From an uncultured Collinsella sp. (GTDB lineage Bacteria > Actinomycetota > Coriobacteriia > Coriobacteriales > Coriobacteriaceae): DNA of 64,000 nucleotides. The stretch is taken from positions 1 to 64,000 of the forward strand of contig UQNB01000001.1 in NCBI GenBank assembly GCA_900542235.1, written 5' to 3'. The notes under the pieces were generated by a model, which saw only the letters and a list, made by a program, of their open reading frames with translations, had not been told where the DNA came from and did no database searches. Shown piece by piece: positions 1-8,612 of the stretch. Position 1 is the stretch's first letter; every line of letters begins with the position of its first letter. The position numbers and the translations under genes are program-made.

Positions 1-483
1 TATGCATTGGGCAAGGCCGAACTCAACAAGAAGGTCTTCATTCGCGATGGATACAATGACGGGCGCAATCGCAAGCTCCGCGTGCTGGAGCGCACGCCCG
101 ACATAACGCTTACGGCTAAAGTTGAGGTGGGCATGGAAAAAGTAAGGGCCGGGCTGCTGCCAGAGGTGCTGACCGCGATGGTCGATTACGACAGCGATGC
201 CATTCATGACGGACGCGAGAAGATTTACAAGGATGCTGAGCGCCGCAACGAGTTGGAGCTGTTGAGCGGCGTGGCACACTTCACTGTGACAACTGACCAG
301 GCAAATGACTACGACAAGCTCATCCGGCTGTGCGAACGCATCCGACGGAAGCTGCATCGGAACAAGCGATCCATCTTTAACAAGCCCATGAGCGAGGAAC
401 AGCGATACTTTGCCCTCAAGCGCGTCGAAGCGAAGCGGTTTAAGCTATGGCAGACCGTTATAGAGGCGCGTCAACATTGGTAG
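1..483 (+). CDS. hypothetical protein, 3' end only (5' end outside window)
   Basis: The reading frame is open from the first base and stops at 481-483, so at least 160 residues are the C-terminal part of a longer protein. A TTG at position 7 exists, but it has no ribosome binding site and the frame continues upstream, so I do not take it as the start. The visible part is charged and soluble, with a basic Arg/Lys-rich helix-like stretch in the last third (around RRKLHRNKRS) and no membrane segment. I recognise no family. Its position beside a tRNA-Val 3' end and a gene-free repeat region would fit a genomic-island edge, but that is only inference. Confidence 0.55.
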   Translation, partial: YALGKAELNKKVFIRDGYNDGRNRKLRVLERTPDITLTAKVEVGMEKVRAGLLPEVLTAMVDYDSDAIHDGREKIYKDAERRNELELLSGVAHFTVTTDQANDYDKLIRLCERIRRKLHRNKRSIFNKPMSEEQRYFALKRVEAKRFKLWQTVIEARQHW

Positions 484-519
484 GGGCGGTTGCTAGGCGT
501 GGGACCAAGGGCCTCATTG

Positions 520-703
520 TCAGGTCTAATACTTTTCCCGAGAAGTGAACGAGTCAAAACGGACCCCCGAAACATCGACACTTTTGGTGGCTTATTTCCT
601 GCAGTTTTGTCATTCGAATGCTGCGGTTTTGGCTTCAAAAAGTGTGGGTGCTTCGGGGGTCCAAATAAGGTCGTTCACTTCTCGGGAAAAGTATTAGACC
701 TGA
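520..703. repeat. long interrupted inverted repeat (33-bp perfect arms)
   Basis: Positions 520-552 and 671-703 are perfect 33-bp reverse complements (left arm starts TCAGGTCTAATACTTTTCCC). Inside them a second block, GACCCCCGAA at 562-571, matches TTCGGGGGTC at 652-661, and a third weaker block (ACACTTTTGG near 578 against CAAAAAGTGT near 636) continues the pairing. The whole can fold as one long interrupted hairpin about a 45-nt apex. There is no convincing ORF inside. It could be a MITE or REP-type palindrome or a strong terminator. Confidence 0.8.
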
Positions 704-954
704 TTATGGGAAGGTTATCCGGATGTGGCCGCGAGGCTTATGAAGGACAGATTGGGCGGTCGCCAAGGCTGTTTGGGCGATTTTGGGGGTTGGTCGGGGC
801 GATCCCCGGGGTTGTCTGGGCGACTTTGGGCGTGGCGGGGGTAATTGCCGACGATACCGAAGCGGCTTGGGGTCTGCCGGGATAATTGCCGGTTATGTAG
901 AGGCGGTATTAGCCTCGATTGGAATGGTTATTGGAGCTGCCAGTGGATTTGGCG
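704..954. other. gene-free, G-rich stretch
   Basis: I see no gene here. The plus strand is G-rich and contains imperfect tandem phrases of the type TGGGCGATTTT / TGGGCGACTTT between about 755 and 840. Short open frames lack ribosome binding sites and have unnatural composition. It looks like decayed or non-coding DNA between the inverted repeat and the tRNA-Val terminator. Confidence 0.5.
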
Positions 955-990
955 ACATAAAACAAAACAGCCCAGAGGACATAGCCTCTG
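955..990 (-). terminator. rho-independent terminator of tRNA-Val
   Basis: On the minus strand the stem CAGAGG / CCTCTG (973-990) is followed by GGCTGTTTTGTTTT, directly downstream of the tRNA-Val 3' end. Confidence 0.65.
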
Positions 991-1003
991 AGCTGCGAAC
1001 ATT

Positions 1004-1078
1004 TGGTGGGCGTTAGAAGATTTGAACTTCTGACCTCTTCCGTGTCAGGGAAGCGCTCTCCCCCTGAGCTAAACGCCC
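1004..1078 (-). tRNA. tRNA-Val (anticodon GAC)
   Basis: All four stems pair: acceptor GGGCGTT/AACGCCC, D arm GCTC/GAGC, anticodon stem CTTCC/GGAAG around CTGACAC (anticodon GAC), and T arm AGAAG-TTCAAAT-CTTCT. The discriminator is A and the CCA end is encoded. The 3' end faces the gene-poor region 1-1000. Confidence 0.95.
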
Positions 1079-1107
1079 GATCAAGGGTGCGCAAGTGCGC
1101 AAGGGAT

Positions 1108-1136
1108 AATATAACGGAGCCTGAACTCGGTGGCAA
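1108..1136 (-). promoter_or_regulatory. promoter of tRNA-Val
   Basis: On the minus strand TTGCCA (1136-1131) and TATATT (1113-1108) are separated by exactly 17 bp and lie about 30 bp upstream of the tRNA 5' end. Confidence 0.7.
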
Positions 1137-1367
1137 GAACATTTTTAAAAATCGCTTACATTGTGGAATTCGGGGGCTTTGTCGTATCCATTTCAAAGGA
1201 GTCTGCTGCCGCGATTTGGCTGTCGACTAATGCAAGGCCATTGCGGTATCGAGCTATGGAAAGACGCCTGCGGAATTGTCCTACCGATAAGCGGACAAGC
1301 CTCCGGCTGGTGCCTTCGCCGTGGTAAGGTAAGCCGAATTGTTTCCAGGCTGTTTCGGGGGAGTGGA

Positions 1368-2390
1368 ATGAGCAAAGAGTGTGTCGAGCAGGTCGAAGGC
1401 GCAGGGGCTTCGGTGCCGATGACCGATATATCGAACATTGATGTGCCCGAGGGCACCGACGAGCTCAGCCGCAGCACCCGTCGCGCCTGGCGCGACCGTC
1501 TCAACGACGCCCAGACGCGCAAGATGATCACGGGTGTTTTAGCCACGCTGGTGGGCGGTTCGTTTTGGGGTTTCTCGGGTACCAGCGCGAGTTTTTTGTT
1601 CGATACCTACCATGTCGATACGCTGTGGCTTATGAGCATACGGCAGATTCTCGCCGGCCTGCTCTTTATGACTGTGGTTGTTACGCGCGACCGCGCACGC
1701 CTGGTCAAGCTTTGGACCACACCCGCCGATCGCAAGCAGCTGCTGCTCTTTACCGCCTTTGGCCTGCTGTTCAACCAGTTTTGCTATCTTTCGGCCGTGC
1801 GCCTGACGAACGCCGGAACCGCGACGGTGCTCCAGTGCCTGCAGCTCGTTATCATCATGGGCTACACCTGCGTGATCGATCGCCGCATGCCGCGTACTCG
1901 CGAAGTCATCGGCATTGGCCTGGCTCTGGGTGGAACCTTTTTAATCGCCACCGGCGGCGACCCCACCAGCCTGAATATCTCGCCGCTTGGCCTGGCAGCA
2001 GGTCTTATGTGTGCGGTCAGCGCCGCGTGTATGGCGGTGATTCCCGCCAAGATCCTGCCCGAATACGGCAGCCCCATCGTCACGGGCTCGGCAATGCTCA
2101 CGGCGGGCGTGGTCTCGTGCGTCTTCGTGCAGCCTTGGGCGCATATGCCGGCACTCGACGCTGCCGGCGTCGAGGCGCTCGCGGTATTCGTGGTTATCGG
2201 CTCGTTTTTTGCTTACATGCTCTATATGCAGGGCGTTAAGGACATCGGCTCGGTGCGTGCGAGCCTCATCGGAACTGTGGAGCCGGTTTCGGCGACCATC
2301 ACCAGCGCCGTTATGCTGGGCACGGTGTTTTTGCCGACCGACCTTATCGGCTTTGCCATGATCATCGTGATGATGTTCCTCACGGTGTAG
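1368..2390 (+). CDS. EamA/DMT-family membrane transporter
   Basis: This 340-residue polytopic membrane protein has an EamA (drug/metabolite transporter) signature, starting with a first helix around residues 47-72 that contains GGSFWGFSGT. About ten hydrophobic helices follow in two repeats, which is the family's usual layout. Such proteins export or import small metabolites across the cytoplasmic membrane, and the substrate cannot be read from sequence. I chose the ATG at 1368 because GGGGGAGTGGA precedes it; the open frame extends further upstream without a ribosome binding site or natural composition. The N-terminal 45 residues are hydrophilic and longer than usual. The protein ends inside its last helix (MMFLTV), slightly shorter than typical members. 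It is a single gene with no evident operon partner. Confidence 0.85.
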   Translation: MSKECVEQVEGAGASVPMTDISNIDVPEGTDELSRSTRRAWRDRLNDAQTRKMITGVLATLVGGSFWGFSGTSASFLFDTYHVDTLWLMSIRQILAGLLFMTVVVTRDRARLVKLWTTPADRKQLLLFTAFGLLFNQFCYLSAVRLTNAGTATVLQCLQLVIIMGYTCVIDRRMPRTREVIGIGLALGGTFLIATGGDPTSLNISPLGLAAGLMCAVSAACMAVIPAKILPEYGSPIVTGSAMLTAGVVSCVFVQPWAHMPALDAAGVEALAVFVVIGSFFAYMLYMQGVKDIGSVRASLIGTVEPVSATITSAVMLGTVFLPTDLIGFAMIIVMMFLTV

Positions 2391-2539
2391 CTGGCGCCGC
2401 CGCCAAGACAGAAAAGGTGTTGTGCCGCATTTTCGCCAATTGACGTCCGTGTCTGGAGTTTAGCTGTCGATGCTCAAAATGCCATAAACTAGTAACGTTA
2501 TGGATTTTTTCATTGCGACTCAATTGCGAGGATTTCTTT

Positions 2540-4852
2540 ATGGCTGGTAATCACTTTAAGGGCAGCGATAACGGCCGTCCTGCAGTTCCGCCGCGTCCGA
2601 ACGGGGCTGGTAAGGCCGGCACGCCGGGCGGCGCTGGACAGGGCGGTTCCAGTAAGCGCGTGTCCCCGGGCGAGACGGCGATGTTTACCGCTCTGTACGA
2701 GCAGTCTCAAAAGGCGAAAAAGACCGGCCGTGCAAGAGGGAATGTCTTTGCGGGCGGTGCAACCTCCGCGTCGCAGCCGAGCGGGGCTCCTTCGGTACCT
2801 GCGAACAACGCAGGTGCTGCCAACGCCGCAAATGCCGCCGGCAACGTTAATGCCGGCAAGGCCGCCAACAATACTCCCTCTGCCGGTGGCGCGGGGCTTA
2901 CGGGTAACCTTGGCACGATTTACACCGGTGCCTCCGAGACTGGCACGTTCGCCCGCCTGGATGATAGCGGTGCCGAGTTTGCGGGCTCGGGTTCCAAGGA
3001 AGATTATTACGATTTTGGCTTGAACTACGGTAGCGACGCTTCGTCGAGTTCGACCTCTGACGGTCTGGTCCGTCATCGCCATCGCAAGGGCGAACGCAAA
3101 AAGCGTCACACCGGCGCCATTATTGCCGCTGTAGTCGCGGTGCTTCTCGTTGCGCTTGGCGCAAGCGGCTTTATGCTGCTTAACTCGGCAAAGACCGTAA
3201 AGAGCGAAGCGAAGGAGGCCGTCGAGATTGTCGGTGGCCTTAAGGACAAGGTCACGTCGGGCGATTTTTCGACGCTGCCTGACGACGCGAAGAAGATTGA
3301 TGAGCTTTGCGACAGCATGAAGGCGGAGACCTCGAGCCCGCTGTGGGCGGCGGCTTCGTTTATCCCGGTGTATGGCAGCGATATCAATGCGGCCCGCACC
3401 ATGATTGATGCCCTGTCCGATGTCTCGAGCAATGCGCTGGTTCCCATGGCCGATAACCTTTCGCAGGCTACGCCCGGCAAGCTGTTCCAGGACGGCATGA
3501 TTAACGTGTCCGCGCTGCAGGCGGTCGCCGATTCGCTTTCCAGCAGCTCGAAGGTGTTCAAGAGCGCCAACGAGAAGGTCCAGGGCATTGGCGATACTCA
3601 TATTTCCCAGGTGACCGAGCTGGTCGATAAGGCCAAGGACGGCTTTGCCACCCTCAACGGCGCGGTTGACGCGGCGGAGAAGGTCGCCCCCGTCCTTCCC
3701 CAGATGCTCGGCGCCAACGGCCAGACGCGCAACTACCTTATGTACGCCATGAACAACGTCGAGATTCGTGCTTGCGGCGGCTTTGGTGGTTCGCAGGGCC
3801 TGATTTCGGTCACCGACGGCCAGATGTCGATTGGCGAGTTTGTTCCCCGCATTGGACTCAGCGAGGATGAGGCAGTCGAGAGCGTCGACGAAGAGGATGA
3901 GGCGCTGTTCGGCAACCACAGTAACCTGTACAACTCGGGCAATACCTATTCGCCTGATTGGCCCCGCAACTCGCAGCGTGTCGCCGCGCTGTGGAAGTCC
4001 CAGTATGGACAGGACGTTGATGGCGTCATCGGTATCGACCCGGTGTTCCTGCAGTATCTGCTGGGCCTGGTCGGTAACGTGTCGCTGCCCGACGGAACGG
4101 TTGTCGACGGCACCAATGCCGCAAAGGTCCTCATGCACGATGTGTACTGGAACTATCCGGTCGAGGAGTCGGACGGCATCTTTGCATCTGTCGCCAGCGC
4201 TGCCTTCGACAAGATCCTTGGCGGTATCGGCGATGTCGATGTTACGAAGCTTGTCAGCGCCGTTGAGCACGGTGCCGAAGAGGGCCGCCTGATCGCGTGG
4301 ATGAGAAACGATGATGAGCAGAATGCCATCAAAGAGACGGGCATTGACGCTTCGCTGCCCGATCCGGATGATCCGAGTGCCGATCCCGTTGCCGGCGTTT
4401 ACTTTAACAACCTGAGCTTCTCCAAGCTCGACTGGTATCTGAACGCCGATACGCAGATTGGTCAGGGCATCAAGAACGGTGACGGCACGTGCTCGTATCG
4501 CATCACCGTTACCCTGACGAACATCATGACGCAGGAGGAGGCTGGCAAGCTGCCCGACTACGTTGCGGCGAGCGCACCCGATGCCGCGCGCGACGACGAA
4601 CGCCTGAATGTCTCGTTGTTTGCCCCGACGGGTGGCAACATCAGTGACCTTACGGTTGAGGGTACCCAGTTTGGTCTTGGCGCCGCTACGTGGCATGGAA
4701 TCCCCTTCTATTCGGGTACCGTTGACCTGCATGCTGGCGAGACGACGACGATCACGTATACGCTGACCACGTCGGCCGAGGCGGGGGACAAGCCGCTTAC
4801 GCTGCGTCAGACTCCTACATGCCAGGCGGCTCGCGACAGCGCGTCGGCGTAG
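2540..4852 (+). CDS. DUF4012-domain membrane protein
   Basis: A 770-residue protein with a cytoplasmic, low-complexity Gly/Ala/Asn-rich N terminus (about residues 10-130), a basic patch, one membrane helix near 192-215, and a large extracellular DUF4012 region. Family-like phrases include NYLMYAMNNVEIRACGGFGG (around residue 398) and DGVIGIDPVFLQYLLG. DUF4012 proteins of actinobacteria often lie near surface-polysaccharide genes, but their biochemical role is unknown to me and no catalytic motif is evident. The ATG at 2540 follows GCGAGGA; a TTG nine codons upstream is less likely. It is followed by a strong terminator, so it is probably monocistronic. Confidence 0.85.
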   Translation: MAGNHFKGSDNGRPAVPPRPNGAGKAGTPGGAGQGGSSKRVSPGETAMFTALYEQSQKAKKTGRARGNVFAGGATSASQPSGAPSVPANNAGAANAANAAGNVNAGKAANNTPSAGGAGLTGNLGTIYTGASETGTFARLDDSGAEFAGSGSKEDYYDFGLNYGSDASSSSTSDGLVRHRHRKGERKKRHTGAIIAAVVAVLLVALGASGFMLLNSAKTVKSEAKEAVEIVGGLKDKVTSGDFSTLPDDAKKIDELCDSMKAETSSPLWAAASFIPVYGSDINAARTMIDALSDVSSNALVPMADNLSQATPGKLFQDGMINVSALQAVADSLSSSSKVFKSANEKVQGIGDTHISQVTELVDKAKDGFATLNGAVDAAEKVAPVLPQMLGANGQTRNYLMYAMNNVEIRACGGFGGSQGLISVTDGQMSIGEFVPRIGLSEDEAVESVDEEDEALFGNHSNLYNSGNTYSPDWPRNSQRVAALWKSQYGQDVDGVIGIDPVFLQYLLGLVGNVSLPDGTVVDGTNAAKVLMHDVYWNYPVEESDGIFASVASAAFDKILGGIGDVDVTKLVSAVEHGAEEGRLIAWMRNDDEQNAIKETGIDASLPDPDDPSADPVAGVYFNNLSFSKLDWYLNADTQIGQGIKNGDGTCSYRITVTLTNIMTQEEAGKLPDYVAASAPDAARDDERLNVSLFAPTGGNISDLTVEGTQFGLGAATWHGIPFYSGTVDLHAGETTTITYTLTTSAEAGDKPLTLRQTPTCQAARDSASA

Positions 4853-4889
4853 GGTTTTTCTGGTAGCGCAGATAATCGAGTACCATTTT

Positions 4890-4923
4890 GGGGCGGACAG
4901 GCAATCTGTCCGCCCCTATTTTG
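4890..4923 (+). terminator. rho-independent terminator
   Basis: Perfect 10-bp stem GGGGCGGACA/TGTCCGCCCC with a 7-nt loop, then TATTTTGT. It lies between the DUF4012 gene and glmM, only about 12 bp before the glmM start, so its tail overlaps the spacer carrying the glmM ribosome binding site. Confidence 0.85.
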
Positions 4924-4935
4924 TAAGGAGAGCGC

Positions 4936-6267
4936 ATGAAGTACTTTGGCACCGACGGCTTTCGCGGTGAGGCCAACGTTGGGCTGACGGTAGAGCACGC
5001 TTATAAGATTGGCCGTTTTGTGGGCTGGTATTACGGCGCCAACCGCGAGCGCAAGGCGCGCGTCATCGTGGGCAAGGACACCCGTCGCTCGAGCTATATG
5101 TTTGAGGCGGCGCTGGTGAGTGGCTTGGTCGCGAGCGGTGCGGACGCCTATATGCTGCACGTGATCCCCACGCCGGGCGTGGCGCATCAGGCCGTGGAGG
5201 GCTGCTTCGATTGCGGCATCATGATCAGTGCGAGCCACAACCCGTTTTGCGATAACGGCATTAAGCTCGTCAACAGCGACGGCTTTAAGATGGACGAGGA
5301 CGTGCTGGAGCTCATCGAGGACTATATCGATGGCAAGAGCGAGGTGCCGCTGGCAACGGGCAATCACATCGGCGCCACGGTGGACTACATGCAGGGCCGC
5401 AACCGCTACATTGCTTCGCTCATCGCCAGCGCGAACTTTTCGCTGCAGGGCGTCAAGATCGGCATTGACTGCGCCAACGGCTCGGCTTCCTCGGTGGCCA
5501 AGCCGGTGTTTGACGCGCTGGGCGCCGACGTGCGCGTGATCAATGCTGCGCCCGATGGCTTTAACATCAACGTCGACTGCGGCTCCACGCATATGGAGCG
5601 CCTGCAGCGCCACGTGGTGGAGCAGGGGCTGGACGTGGGCTTTGCCTACGACGGCGATGCCGACCGCTGCCTGGCCGTGGATGAGCGCGGTCGCGTGGTA
5701 GACGGCGACCAGATCCTGTACGTGTGCGGCGTGTATCTGAACAAGCACGGGCGACTCTCGGGCGGTACCGTGGTGCCGACGATTGCCAGCAACTTTGGCC
5801 TGGTCAAGTCGCTGGAGCTTGCCGGTCTGAGCGCCGTGACCAGCGGCGTGGGCGACCGTCACGTGTATGCCAAGATGCGCGAGGGCGGCTACAGCCTGGG
5901 TGGCGAGCAGACGGGCCATACGATCTTTGGCGATATCGAGCGCACGGGCGACGGCATTATGACCTCGCTGCGCGTGATGGAAGTGATTCGTGCCGAGCGC
6001 GAGACGCTCTCGCAGCTCACGGCTCCGTGCAAGCTGCTGCCGCAGGCGCAGGTGGCCGTGCACGTGGCGGACAAGGACGCCGCGCTCGAGAACATGGGCG
6101 TGCAGAACGCCATCGCCGAGGCCGAGGCCGCGCTGGCAGGCGAGGGCCGCGTACTGGTGCGCAAGAGCGGAACCGAGTCGGTGATCCGCGTTTTGGCCGA
6201 AGCCCCCGACCAAGCCGCCGCCGACGCCGCCATGAAGCGCATCGCCAACGCGCTCGAGGCTCTGTAG
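4936..6267 (+). CDS. glmM: phosphoglucosamine mutase
   Basis: GlmM interconverts glucosamine-6-phosphate and glucosamine-1-phosphate, a cytoplasmic step leading to UDP-GlcNAc for peptidoglycan. The 443-residue length is standard. Visible motifs are the phosphoserine loop SASHNP with catalytic Ser100, the metal loop DGDADR at 239-244, the sugar-binding GGEQTGH near 322, and the phosphate-binding RKSGTES near 410. The ATG at 4936 is preceded by AAGGAGAG. The stop codon lies inside the first stem of a repeated 3'-UTR element (see 6264-6441). Confidence 0.97.
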   Translation: MKYFGTDGFRGEANVGLTVEHAYKIGRFVGWYYGANRERKARVIVGKDTRRSSYMFEAALVSGLVASGADAYMLHVIPTPGVAHQAVEGCFDCGIMISASHNPFCDNGIKLVNSDGFKMDEDVLELIEDYIDGKSEVPLATGNHIGATVDYMQGRNRYIASLIASANFSLQGVKIGIDCANGSASSVAKPVFDALGADVRVINAAPDGFNINVDCGSTHMERLQRHVVEQGLDVGFAYDGDADRCLAVDERGRVVDGDQILYVCGVYLNKHGRLSGGTVVPTIASNFGLVKSLELAGLSAVTSGVGDRHVYAKMREGGYSLGGEQTGHTIFGDIERTGDGIMTSLRVMEVIRAERETLSQLTAPCKLLPQAQVAVHVADKDAALENMGVQNAIAEAEAALAGEGRVLVRKSGTESVIRVLAEAPDQAAADAAMKRIANALEAL

Positions 6268-6441
6268 TTACGCGGTTTTACCAAACCGCGTAACTACTCG
6301 ACGCTGCAAACGGCCCCAAGCGGCAATCTGACGTTCAATTTCAAGGGCGCGACCAGAAGGTCAGGGCCCTTTCATTTCACGTCACCTTGCTCGCTTAGGG
6401 TCGTTTTCGCTGACGTTGCCAAGACATTAGCGTCAACGAAC
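6264..6441 (+). repeat. two-hairpin 3'-UTR repeat, copy 1
   Basis: Copy 1 of an element whose second copy lies in opposite orientation at 63530-63717. It begins at the glmM stop codon with a 13-bp perfect stem closed by a TACC loop (6266-6295). A segment nearly identical to copy 2 follows (GACGTTCAATTTCAAGGGCG and onward), including a second hairpin AAGGGC..GACC-AGAA-GGTC..GCCCTT, a T-rich tail, and a more diverged end near 6441. It probably terminates or stabilises the glmM transcript. Confidence 0.8.
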
Positions 6442-6468
6442 TAGTCATTGGGTACCTAGTTATTGGGT

Positions 6469-6511
6469 GAAAAAAGGGGACGCTGCGGATTGGTTCCGCG
6501 GCGTCCCCTTT
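6469..6511 (-). terminator. terminator of the M32 carboxypeptidase gene
   Basis: Stem AAAGGGGACGC(T)GCGG / CCGC(G)GCGTCCCCTTT (6473-6511) with loop ATTGGTT. On the minus strand a run of six T follows, and on the plus strand a short T run follows, so it may work in both directions between the convergent genes. Confidence 0.85.
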
Positions 6512-6533
6512 GCGTTGGCGTGTCGGTTATGCC

Positions 6534-8108
6534 TTACAGCTCGTAGAGCGTGGTGAACTTGTCCTGCAGGTAGCTGCAGTAGTAGCGGGCATCAAACGCC
6601 ATGCCGCATGCGCCCTCGATAAGCTCCGGTGCGTCCTTGGCGCGGCCCCACTGCCAAATGTGCTCGCCCAGCCAGGCACGGACGGGTGCCAGATCGCCGC
6701 TCGCGCAGGCACCGGTAAGGTCGACGCCGTCGCGGCACATGGCCGGCACAAACATGGCGTCGTAGGCACTGCCCAGCGCATAGGTGGGGAAGTAGCCAAA
6801 CGAGCCGCCGCTCCAGTGCGTATCCTGCAGGCAGCCGCGCGTGTCGTCGGGAACGGGAATGCCCAGGTACTCATCCATAAAACGATTCCAAAGCGCGGGG
6901 ATATCCTTGGCCGTGGCCTCGCCGGCAAACAGCATACGTTCGATCTGGTAGCGCACCATAATATGCAGCGGGTAGGTGAGCTCGTCGGCCTCGGTGCGGA
7001 TCAGCGACGGCTGCGCGATGTTCACGGCGCGGTAGAGCGTGTCCTCGTCGACGTCGCCGTAGACCTCGGGCGCGTGACGGCGCAGTACCTGCAGCAGCGG
7101 TCCCATAAAGGCGCGACTGCGACCCACGGTGTTCTCAAAGAAGCGGCTCTGGCTCTCGTGGATGCCCATGGAGGTGCCGCCCTCCAGGCAGGTGCGCGCA
7201 TAGGCGGGATTGACGCCCAGCTCGTACATGGTGTGTCCCGCCTCGTGGATGATGCTGTAGACGTTGGAGATGCAGTCGTCTTCGTAGATGTGCGTCGCGA
7301 TGCGCGCATCACCCACGGCAAAGCCCTCGCTAAACGGGTGCTCAGTAAAGGCAAGCGTGGTGTCGTTCAGGTCCAGGCCGACGAGCTTCATAAGGTCGAA
7401 GCTCATGGCGCGCTGGGCAGCCTCGGGCACGCGGGCGTGCAAAAAGTCGGCAGCTGGCTGCTGGCCGCGCTCGCCGATGGCGTGCACGAGCGGAACGACC
7501 GTGGCCTTGACCTCATCGCAAAACGCGTCGAAGCTCTTGGCGGAAAGGCCACGCTCGTACTGGTCGAGCCAAACATCGTATGGGTCGCGCTTGGGGTCCA
7601 TGAGCTCGGCCTGATGCTTAAGTTGGGCGACGATTCTATCCACATAGGTCTCAAAGCTCGCCCAGTCGTTGGCTGCCTTGGCCTTGCGCCACACGGCGTC
7701 CGCCTCGCAGGTGAGCCTGGTCCAGGCCTCGGCTTCTTCGGTGGGGATGGCACTGGCCTCACGTTGATCGCGGCCGAGCACACGGATCTCGTCGAGCAGC
7801 TGAGGGTCGTCGATTTTGCCGCCGGCGACGGTCTCGCGCGCTAACGAGCGTACGAGCTCAACGGACTTCTCGCTGGTCAGCAGCTTGTGATGCTCGCCGG
7901 CAAGCGTGCCCATGGCGTCGGCACGCGCTGCTGCGCCGTTGGCGGGGGCAATGGTCGCGCCGTCAAACTCGGCAATCTTGAGCAGGTACTCACGAGTCCA
8001 CAGCTTGCCTTCGAGCTTGCGGAATTTTTTGACGGCCTTATCGACCTTCATGCCTTTGGATGTCTTGCCCGCTGCAGGCTCGGCCTTCTTATCGAGTTTC
8101 TTTCCCAT
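6534..8108 (-). CDS. carboxypeptidase Taq-type metallopeptidase (M32)
   Basis: A 524-residue cytoplasmic metallocarboxypeptidase of family M32. The zinc motif HEAGH is at residues 288-292, followed by the family's HESQSRFFEN segment that carries the third ligand region. M32 enzymes remove C-terminal residues from peptides. The length fits the family (about 500). The N-terminal 30 residues are Lys/Ala-rich and look like an extension. The ATG at 8108 is preceded on its strand by AAGGATATGGT. The gene is monocistronic, convergent with glmM and divergent from pheST. Confidence 0.93.
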   Translation of the reverse strand: MGKKLDKKAEPAAGKTSKGMKVDKAVKKFRKLEGKLWTREYLLKIAEFDGATIAPANGAAARADAMGTLAGEHHKLLTSEKSVELVRSLARETVAGGKIDDPQLLDEIRVLGRDQREASAIPTEEAEAWTRLTCEADAVWRKAKAANDWASFETYVDRIVAQLKHQAELMDPKRDPYDVWLDQYERGLSAKSFDAFCDEVKATVVPLVHAIGERGQQPAADFLHARVPEAAQRAMSFDLMKLVGLDLNDTTLAFTEHPFSEGFAVGDARIATHIYEDDCISNVYSIIHEAGHTMYELGVNPAYARTCLEGGTSMGIHESQSRFFENTVGRSRAFMGPLLQVLRRHAPEVYGDVDEDTLYRAVNIAQPSLIRTEADELTYPLHIMVRYQIERMLFAGEATAKDIPALWNRFMDEYLGIPVPDDTRGCLQDTHWSGGSFGYFPTYALGSAYDAMFVPAMCRDGVDLTGACASGDLAPVRAWLGEHIWQWGRAKDAPELIEGACGMAFDARYYCSYLQDKFTTLYEL

Positions 8109-8229
8109 ACCATATCCTTGATCTCGTGAGCCGAGCGCTTCGGGTGGGCGCGCGGCCAGTTTGCACAGCTACCTGCCTTGTACCCAGTGCGAACAAAACG
8201 GAACGCGGCGATGCACACGCAGAATGTGT

Positions 8230-8527
8230 TATCCTATAGCCCAATGCGTTGACGGAGAGGGTTTTGCCCGCCGCGTCGCCGGCAAGAGAGGGAAGGTCAT
8301 GGGCTGCGAGCCTTCCTGCGGTGACAAGGGCCAAGCGTTCACTCCCGAGCAGCGACCTCAACGGGCACGCGGCCAGCGGCGGCGAAGCCCCAGTAGGGAA
8401 GCCGTGAGCCTCGCGACAAGGGGCACAGAGTGGGCGCGGCGGGCCAGACATCCGCCGGGTCAAACAAGGTGGTACCGCGGAATTCAACCGTCCTTGGGCA
8501 ATGCACATGCCCGAGGGCGGTTTTTTT
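8230..8527 (+). promoter_or_regulatory. T-box leader of pheST
   Basis: The T-box sequence AAGGTGGTACCGCGG lies at 8466-8480, the bulge that binds the uncharged tRNA acceptor end. It is followed by a terminator: 13-bp stem 8488-8500 / 8508-8520 with seven T at 8521-8527. Upstream, 8250-8440 folds into GC-rich arms expected for Stem I and II. A TTC at 8338-8340 is a plausible Phe specifier, which I could not confirm by folding. A TATCCT near 8230 may be the -10. Uncharged tRNA-Phe should favour readthrough into pheS. Confidence 0.9.
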
Positions 8528-8612
8528 GTTACCGAACCGGGCCGCACATCCGCAGCTCCGGGTGGCTCCAGCCGCCGCGGCAAGTGGATGCGCGAGAGAC
8601 GAAAGGGAAGAC

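Noticed and set aside
490..1016. Two Gly-rich ORFs (490-885 and 783-1016)
   Set aside because: The composition is that of G-rich non-coding DNA, and the first crosses the 33-bp inverted repeat; neither has a convincing start.
2510..4732. 740-residue minus-strand ORF opposite the DUF4012 gene
   Set aside because: It is a mirror ORF caused by high GC and codon bias. The plus-strand gene has a ribosome binding site, membrane helix and family motifs.
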